A DNA stretch of 12,225 nucleotides. Origin: an uncultured Muribaculaceae bacterium (GTDB lineage Bacteria; Bacteroidota; Bacteroidia; Bacteroidales; Muribaculaceae). Position numbers and translations under genes: made by a program. The notes under the pieces are model-generated. The model was given only the letters and a program-made list of their open reading frames with translations, had not been told where the DNA came from and made no database searches. The stretch is taken from positions 1 to 12,225 of the forward strand of contig CAJTZQ010000090.1 of the NCBI GenBank assembly GCA_910583795.1, written 5' to 3'. Positions 7,410 to 12,225 of this stretch are shown in pieces (the first letter of the stretch is position 1; the number at the start of each line of letters is the position of its first letter).

Positions 7410-9140
7410 TCAATATCCCGGATTCTGGGTCAGTTCAGCATCCTTATTAAGCTGGATATTTGCCAGAGGGATAGGAAGCAGGACATGCTTTTCCGGATTA
7501 TAGCCTGAAATCTGTTTTGTAGGCTCAGTCTCTATAAGAGAGGGATGTTTCATCATGTTTACACGGTTTGTCAGTTCACCGGTTCTCATGAGAGTGAAAC
7601 GTCTGTTCTCCTCTCCGACAAGTTCACGAATTCGCTCATCAAGAATGAAATCAATATTCATCTCGGAAGCAGACACCGCACCGAGTGTGGGGTTATTTTC
7701 CGCAAGGCGAGCCAACTTGAATGCCCGGTCACGAAGCACATTGATATCTTCAGCAGCACCGGTCATATTATTCTGACGGACACGAGCCTCTGCCCTGAGC
7801 AGATATGCTTCAGCAAAACGCATCATTGGGAAATCTTTCACCATTGCATAGCCAAAGTCATCATTAGGGTCGTATGCACCCCATTTTGTGATGTGAGGAT
7901 AAAAGACATTGAGAGTGTCGCCTGCATGACAATATACACGTGAGCCATAAGAAGCTTGTACGGTAGAAACAACATCCGGATCATCGGCATTATCATTGGG
8001 GACACGATATCCGTTCTTGTCGAGATAATAGGTCGCCCCTTCCCAACCGGGCCGGTTATACCACATCACCCTGCGAATGTTGAAATTGGAATTACGTATA
8101 TCATCCTTGGAATAAATGCAATACTTCACATAGTTGCTGAGACGCAGACGTCCGTTGCCACGACCGCCGATTGAATCAGCATTCTGCATTCCGGAAAGCT
8201 TATGGAACGTGGGAACCCAATTACGTCTATGCTGAGCATTATCGATCGTTCCGTTTGGAACAGAGGCATTATTTTCCTGTTCGAAATTCCATATCACCTC
8301 TGTGTTGCCTTGAGAACGACGTTGATTGCCATAACGGAACATGTCTGCATAAAAATCACCAGCCTCAAGAGTGAACTTACCGTAACGCTCACTTATGAGC
8401 TTATAGTTTCCTGAATTTATTACTGCGGTACAAGCCTGTTCAGCCTTGGAGTAGTATTGGCTATCGCCATATTGATATCCCATACGGTTGTAAGCCTGAC
8501 CAGCAAGAATACGTGCCGCATCCTTACTGATACGAGCCTCCTTCACAAGGGCATTCACCTCCGGAAGGTTTTCCATAGCAAACTGAAGATCTTCATCTAT
8601 AACCTTGTCGACTTCCGCCTTCGGTGTGCGTGTGAAGTCTGTACGTGGAGTAGTGACCGGCTCAGTAAGCAAAGGAACATCACCCCACCCTGTCACAAGC
8701 TGATCGTATGCCCATGCTCGGAAAAAGCGAGCTTCAGCAATTTGAGCAGGTGTGGCTGAAGAACTGTTGGCAATGATTACATTAGCTCCGGATACAATCT
8801 GATACAGTTTCTCCCAAAGGAAAGAGACACCTGCATTTTCCGAATCAAGTTCCCCATATTGATAGAAAGGACGTTCCACACCCTGAATATCACCCGGGGC
8901 ACCTACGTCAGTTCCATCCTGCCAGATTCCCCAATAACCCTGCTGACCGGAAATACCGAGAATATTGCCTACTCTTTTATGAAGTCCAAGGAGACTGCCG
9001 TTAACTTCATCGACAGTTTCAGGAGTATATGATGAGTAAATTTTCTCATCAAGATATGAATCGCTACAAGCTGTCGTCGCAAGAAAGGATAAGGCAGCGA
9101 TTGAATAAAATATTCTATTGAGTTTCATGTTAATTTTCAT
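7410..9140 (-). CDS. susD: RagB/SusD-family outer-surface glycan-binding lipoprotein
   Basis: A complete SusD homologue of 576 residues, normal family length. The N-terminus is a lipoprotein signal (hydrophobic FYSIAALSFLATTA, then Cys25 followed by SDSYLDE, the start typical of mature SusD proteins). The hallmark TPR-linked motif MMRFAEAYLLRAEARVRQ lies in the last quarter, ELVGEENRRFTLMRTGEL follows it, and the protein ends with the characteristic LTQNPGY. SusD proteins sit on the outer face of the outer membrane as a lid on the SusC transporter and bind the glycan. The ATG at 9140 shares one base with the TAA stop of the SusC C-terminal part (TAATG); a second possible start is Met5 at 9128. 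The tight junction shows susC and susD form one operon. The gene is intact although its SusC partner is broken. The glycan cannot be read from the sequence. The symbol is a family name, not orthology to the starch system. Confidence 0.93.
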   Translation of the reverse strand: MKINMKLNRIFYSIAALSFLATTACSDSYLDEKIYSSYTPETVDEVNGSLLGLHKRVGNILGISGQQGYWGIWQDGTDVGAPGDIQGVERPFYQYGELDSENAGVSFLWEKLYQIVSGANVIIANSSSATPAQIAEARFFRAWAYDQLVTGWGDVPLLTEPVTTPRTDFTRTPKAEVDKVIDEDLQFAMENLPEVNALVKEARISKDAARILAGQAYNRMGYQYGDSQYYSKAEQACTAVINSGNYKLISERYGKFTLEAGDFYADMFRYGNQRRSQGNTEVIWNFEQENNASVPNGTIDNAQHRRNWVPTFHKLSGMQNADSIGGRGNGRLRLSNYVKYCIYSKDDIRNSNFNIRRVMWYNRPGWEGATYYLDKNGYRVPNDNADDPDVVSTVQASYGSRVYCHAGDTLNVFYPHITKWGAYDPNDDFGYAMVKDFPMMRFAEAYLLRAEARVRQNNMTGAAEDINVLRDRAFKLARLAENNPTLGAVSASEMNIDFILDERIRELVGEENRRFTLMRTGELTNRVNMMKHPSLIETEPTKQISGYNPEKHVLLPIPLANIQLNKDAELTQNPGY

Positions 9141-10261
9141 TAGAAAGTGACATTAAGTCCGAAAACATAGCTGCGGGTAAAAGGATAGTTGCTTTCCCAT
9201 TCAGAAGATCCACGAGGATCCTGTCTTGTCTCTGGATCCCATCCTGTCCACTTTGTCCAGGTCACAAGATTGCGCCCTGAAACATACATCATCAAGTTGT
9301 CAATACCGATTTTAGACATCCATTTTTCCGGGAAGGTATAGCTTAAGGTGATATCCTTGATTCGCCAGAAAGAGGCATCCTGTGCATAGCCGTAACCATG
9401 CTTATTGGATGACTTGCTGAGAGAACGGAATTCGTTGCTGCGGTTTTCAGCAGTCCAATAGCCGATCTCAGTGGTTTGATTGCGACGTCCCATTTCATCA
9501 CCAGCAATGCTAAGAAGCCTGTTCCACTGCTTATGCCCCTGCACAGTATTCAGGAATATATTGAGTGTAAACCCTTTGTAGCTGAATGTATTTGTAAGAC
9601 CACCATTCCATTTCGGAGTAGTCTGACCCTGAACATAACGGTCGTCATCGTTGATCTGCCCGTCGCCATTGCGGTCAGCAAGCTTCACGTCGCCCGGTTC
9701 AGCCACCGGGTCCCATTTAAGATGATCACCTCTTTCAATCTCATCTTCCTGCCAGATTCCCACTTTCTCGTAATCATAAATCACGCCGATAGGCTGACCG
9801 ATAAACCAGCGGTTGCCCAGATCGTCCTGCTTGTCGCCATAGAGATCTTTGATTTCGTTGTGGTTCCAAGAGAATACAAGACCTGTGTTCCATGTAAATC
9901 CATTGACATCGATATTGCGGCTGTTGACAGTCAATTCTATACCACGGTTGGCGGTTTTACCCATATTGGCATATACATCTGCATATCCGGAAAGATTCGG
10001 CAGTCTACGACGCAAAAGCAATCCGTCGGTGGTGGAAGTATAGAAATCAATATTACCTGTTATCCTGTTATTGAGGAATCCGAAGTCTATACCGATATTG
10101 AAAGTCTTTGTAGTTTCCCAGGAAAGATTCTTGTTATCCATTCTTGTAGAAGGGATGAGACCAACTACAGACCCACCGCCCATAGCGAATTTTTCAACGT
10201 TAAGTTTAAGAAGGGTCTCATAAACAGATATTGCCTCGTTGCCAGCCTTACCATAATCCAC
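9140..10261 (-). CDS. susC: SusC/RagA TonB-dependent transporter, C-terminal fragment
   Basis: The open stretch encodes 373 residues of the C-terminal half of a SusC-type outer-membrane beta-barrel. Clear family marks are YGKAGNEAIS at the very start, LSWETTKTFNIGIDFGFLNN, YANMGKTANRGIELTV, GDVKLADRNGDGQINDDDR, FWRIKDITLSYTFP, MYVSGRNLVTWTKWTGWDPE and the terminal aromatic strand ending VTF. In intact SusC proteins (around 1,000 residues) several hundred residues of barrel precede YGKAGN, and they are missing here. The GTG at 10261 is only the first start-like codon after an in-frame TGA, not a genuine start; nothing resembling a signal peptide or plug is encoded in this frame. The plug-bearing part lies just upstream in another frame. 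As it stands the gene is non-functional or the result of a misassembly. Its stop overlaps the susD ATG by one base. Confidence 0.9.
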   Translation of the reverse strand: MDYGKAGNEAISVYETLLKLNVEKFAMGGGSVVGLIPSTRMDNKNLSWETTKTFNIGIDFGFLNNRITGNIDFYTSTTDGLLLRRRLPNLSGYADVYANMGKTANRGIELTVNSRNIDVNGFTWNTGLVFSWNHNEIKDLYGDKQDDLGNRWFIGQPIGVIYDYEKVGIWQEDEIERGDHLKWDPVAEPGDVKLADRNGDGQINDDDRYVQGQTTPKWNGGLTNTFSYKGFTLNIFLNTVQGHKQWNRLLSIAGDEMGRRNQTTEIGYWTAENRSNEFRSLSKSSNKHGYGYAQDASFWRIKDITLSYTFPEKWMSKIGIDNLMMYVSGRNLVTWTKWTGWDPETRQDPRGSSEWESNYPFTRSYVFGLNVTF

Positions 10262-10901
10262 TGTAAGTCACCTTAGCCTTACCTTCCTTACCGCGTTTTG
10301 TAGTGACAAGGATAACACCGTTTGCGCCGTTTGTACCATAAATTGCAGTGGCAGACGCATCTTTAAGAATCTCAATTGATTCAATGTCATTTGGAGCAAT
10401 ATCTGCAAGAGAACCACCGGTATTGTTGATAGGAATACCATCAACAACCACATATGGACCTGAATTCGCATTGATTGAATTTTGACCGCGGACAAGAGTG
10501 GAAGGAGCATCACCCGGGATTGACGAAGACTGCTGGATTGTAACACCTGACGTGGCACCTTGCATTGCCTGAAGCACGTTGCTGACAGGCAGTTTAGAAA
10601 GCCTTTCTTTACCCACGGAAGTGACAGATCCGGTCACATCACTTTTTTTCTGAACGCCATAACCGATCACCACGACATCATCAAGCATCTGACTGTTTTC
10701 AGTCATCTTGATCTCGATATCATTCTGCCCTGAAATTACCACGGATTCGGTATTGAAACCTACATATGACACTTCGAGAGTATTGCCTTTTTCGACCGAA
10801 ATGACAAATTTACCGTCAATATCGGTCACTACGCCATGTGTAGGCTTTTCTTTAGTTCTCACGGTAGCACCAATAACTGGTTCTCCGGCTGGATCAAGCA
10901 C
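10248..10901 (-). CDS. susC: SusC/RagA N-terminal fragment (carboxypeptidase-like domain plus plug), broken
   Basis: 217 residues from a nominal GTG at 10901, but homology begins earlier: the frame is open back to a TGA at 10944-10946, and AQEYSLNGTVLDPAGEPVIG (from about 10928) is the usual start of a mature SusC. The carboxypeptidase-regulatory-like extension runs to about residue 70, then DDVVVIGYGVQKKSDVTGSV leads into the plug domain with LQAMQGATSGVTI, IPGDAPSTLVRGQNSI, PYVVVDGIPI and ESIEILKDASATAIYGTNGA. It ends at VTYSG, exactly where the barrel normally begins, and then runs into LW and a TAA. The signal peptide and start codon are absent, replaced by sequence belonging to the divergent propeller gene. 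The fragment cannot be exported or function alone. It may belong to the same susC as the C-terminal piece or to a paralogue. Confidence 0.88.
   Translation of the reverse strand: MLDPAGEPVIGATVRTKEKPTHGVVTDIDGKFVISVEKGNTLEVSYVGFNTESVVISGQNDIEIKMTENSQMLDDVVVIGYGVQKKSDVTGSVTSVGKERLSKLPVSNVLQAMQGATSGVTIQQSSSIPGDAPSTLVRGQNSINANSGPYVVVDGIPINNTGGSLADIAPNDIESIEILKDASATAIYGTNGANGVILVTTKRGKEGKAKVTYSGLW
10253..10264 (-). other. Breakpoint inside susC with frame change
   Basis: On the minus strand the plug-domain frame reads TYSG and then LW-stop, while a different frame takes over at YGKAGNEAIS, a motif normally found hundreds of residues later. The change therefore falls within about 10253-10264. The missing part is the first portion of the barrel, roughly 1.1-1.3 kb judged from usual SusC length (an estimate, not a measurement). 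AGCCTTACC is present at 10244-10252 and again at 10275-10283, flanking the breakpoint 31 bases apart. Confidence 0.75.
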
Positions 10902-10922
10902 TGTCCCATTTAGTGAATACTC

Positions 10923-10932
10923 TTGTGCCTGC
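10923..10932. other. Breakpoint joining susC (minus) to the divergent propeller gene (plus)
   Basis: Leftward, the SusC coding sequence is recognisable from AQEYSLNG (about 10928). Rightward, the propeller coding sequence is recognisable from LLDEKSIGGNTVYSI (10929 on). The two therefore abut with no intergenic DNA. A normal divergent pair would have two signal peptides, two start codons and a promoter region here. All are missing, so DNA has been lost or two unrelated sequences have been joined. Confidence 0.75.
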
Positions 10933-12212
10933 TTGATGAAAAATCAATCGGAGGAAATACAGTTTATTCCATATATGTTGATAAGGACAACTATATCTGG
11001 GTCGGCACAGAAAACGGGATATCTATTTTTAATCCGCGCTCAGAAAACTTCATATCGTTCACACACGCTGACTATCCGAATTCAATTCTTCCGGGTGCAG
11101 TAAGAAGTATCACTAATATGGATAGTGAAGAAATCTGGATAGCCACTTCACAAGGGGGTATAAGCATTTTTGAAGGTGACCGCTTTTCAGGCGGGAATAT
11201 TAAATTCACCAATATTACCCCTGACACTAAAGGGAATCCGCAGGAAACCTTGTATTCGTCGTCGCCATACGTATTATTTAAAGACTCCTTCGGTAATAAA
11301 TGGATAGGTTATCAGAGCGACGGAATTGACGTTGCCGGATATGATCCTCCTTTTGTGAGACAAATGCCTGTTTTAGGACAATCGATTAATAATCAGACAC
11401 GACCAACCGTATGGAGCATGACCACTGACAGAAAAGGGAATGTCTGGATGGCAGGAGAACGAGAAATAGCAATAATCAACGGCAATAAAATAGAACGTAT
11501 CCCACTTCCTAAAAACACATTTTATGCCAATACACCGGTCAAGGCACTATATGCAGACTCTAAAAACAATCTTTGGATAGGGACTTACAATTCAGGCGCC
11601 TATATAATGAACCTTAAAGACAGAAATATATCAAAAATCAATTCAATAGACCGAGAGATTTGCTGTTTTCTTGAGGAAGACAACGGCGATATGCTTATCG
11701 GAACCCACAAGGGACTTTATAGAATGAATAACGGGAAAGTTGCGACCTTAGAAGAGGACATAAATAACAAATTGAAAGACAGATATGTGACGTGTATACA
11801 TAAAGACAAATCAGGAAATTTACTTATCGGCACATTCGGGAAAGGAATAACAATCGTATACAATCAGAGTAACGACACCAGCAATCTGAATGTATTAAAA
11901 GGTATGCCGTCAAACACTATCAACTCTATTTTTGAAGATTCAAAGGGAAACATCTGGATTGCAACCCGTGGAGGGGTCGTGAAGACTTCTTCCAAAAATT
12001 ATGACGACTTTAAAATTTATCCTATATCCAACGGTTACTCCATCAATATAAAATCAATTGAGGAAGACAATTACGGGAAAATCTGGATGAGTTCGGAAGA
12101 CGGAATCACTTGTTACGATCCCGCGACTGATTCAATATCCACATATACCCGAAGCCATAAAGCTCCTTTAACTAAAGAAAACCCAGAATCAGCCACTATG
12201 CAAATAGCGTGA
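10923..12212 (+). CDS. Beta-propeller sensor of the HTCS type, truncated at both ends
   Basis: 429 residues of a two-component-regulator propeller (Reg_prop) protein. Nine blade motifs are visible: IWVGT (25-29), IWIAT (71-75), KWIGY (126-130), VWMAG (174-178), LWIGT (217-221), MLIGT (257-261), LLIGT (300-304), IWIAT (344-348) and IWMSS (387-391), each preceded by a D/N-K/G-N turn. In PULs such propellers form the periplasmic sensor of hybrid two-component systems that bind a glycan fragment and switch on susCD; the divergent position next to susC supports that role. No signal peptide or genuine start is present: the TTG at 10923 is formal, and the first residues derive from the junction with susC. 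The usual first blade region is missing. The frame stops at 12210-12212, before the Y_Y_Y domain, membrane helix, kinase, receiver and AraC parts of a full HTCS (over 1,200 residues). A frameshift near the end is possible. The kinase half would lie right of the window if it exists. Confidence 0.82.
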   Translation: MCLLDEKSIGGNTVYSIYVDKDNYIWVGTENGISIFNPRSENFISFTHADYPNSILPGAVRSITNMDSEEIWIATSQGGISIFEGDRFSGGNIKFTNITPDTKGNPQETLYSSSPYVLFKDSFGNKWIGYQSDGIDVAGYDPPFVRQMPVLGQSINNQTRPTVWSMTTDRKGNVWMAGEREIAIINGNKIERIPLPKNTFYANTPVKALYADSKNNLWIGTYNSGAYIMNLKDRNISKINSIDREICCFLEEDNGDMLIGTHKGLYRMNNGKVATLEEDINNKLKDRYVTCIHKDKSGNLLIGTFGKGITIVYNQSNDTSNLNVLKGMPSNTINSIFEDSKGNIWIATRGGVVKTSSKNYDDFKIYPISNGYSINIKSIEEDNYGKIWMSSEDGITCYDPATDSISTYTRSHKAPLTKENPESATMQIA

Positions 12213-12225
12213 AAATGCTCCAAAA

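Noticed and set aside
7323..7508. Small plus-strand open stretch across the susD end
   Set aside because: It overlaps the susD C-terminus and the stem-loop, and has no protein-like features.
9476..10276. Long plus-strand open stretch of 266 codons opposite susC
   Set aside because: It is antisense to clear SusC motifs, its translation shows no domain, and it runs across the susC breakpoint. It reflects codon bias of the opposite strand.
10244..10283. Direct repeat AGCCTTACC flanking the susC breakpoint as the cause of the deletion
   Set aside because: Recombination between such repeats would leave one copy, but both are still present and each belongs to its own SusC segment, so this is probably coincidence.
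7410..12212. A mobile element or insertion sequence as the cause of the PUL breaks
   Set aside because: No transposase, terminal inverted repeats or target duplication was seen at either breakpoint.

Overview
The window looks like a chromosomal piece of a gut-type Bacteroidales bacterium (Bacteroides/Muribaculaceae-like; the family assignment is inference). Support comes from a SusC/SusD pair, a beta-propeller sensor of the hybrid two-component (HTCS) kind, a TlpA-like protein of a Bacteroides type, AT-rich intergenic DNA, few Shine-Dalgarno sites, and promoter elements matching the Bacteroidetes -7 consensus TAnnTTTG. No tRNA, rRNA, CRISPR array, insertion sequence or phage gene was seen.

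Left part, plus strand. Positions 1-518 hold no convincing gene. They contain an AT-rich leader, an apparent promoter for a gene lying to the left of the window, and a short start-less open stretch. A small VOC/glyoxalase-fold protein (519-905) and a large secreted thioredoxin-fold protein (980-3178) follow. Then comes a compact two-component system: a receiver plus Fis-type response regulator with no AAA+ domain (3239-3817), overlapping by four bases a membrane histidine kinase with almost no periplasmic sensor (3814-4806). A strong stem-loop (4809-4843) separates this from the convergent genes to the right.

Right part, mostly minus strand, is a polysaccharide utilisation locus (PUL). Reading leftward there is a SusC-type TonB-dependent transporter, an intact SusD-type lipoprotein (7410-9140), a stem-loop terminator (7339-7378), a promoter element (7255-7262), and a 776-residue exported enzyme joining a GH88/GH105-type unsaturated-uronide hydrolase to a DUF2264 domain (4868-7198). 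On the plus strand from 10923 lies a propeller protein of the HTCS sensor type, divergent from susC as is usual in PULs. The enzyme content points to a pectin-like or other uronic-acid-rich glycan, but the substrate cannot be fixed from this window.

The PUL is visibly broken. SusC is in two pieces in different frames, and several hundred residues of its barrel are missing. Its signal peptide is also gone, and the coding sequence runs directly into the interior of the divergent propeller gene, with both promoters and both gene starts absent. The propeller frame stops 13 bases before the window end, well short of a full HTCS. The surviving SusC block (about 10262-10928) corresponds neatly to the mature N-terminal extension plus plug domain. 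Two explanations compete: real decay or recombination of a PUL, or a misassembly in which a conserved plug segment shared by SusC paralogues was stitched between unrelated flanks. I favour misassembly or decay over a new biological system, and no previously undescribed system is clearly present.
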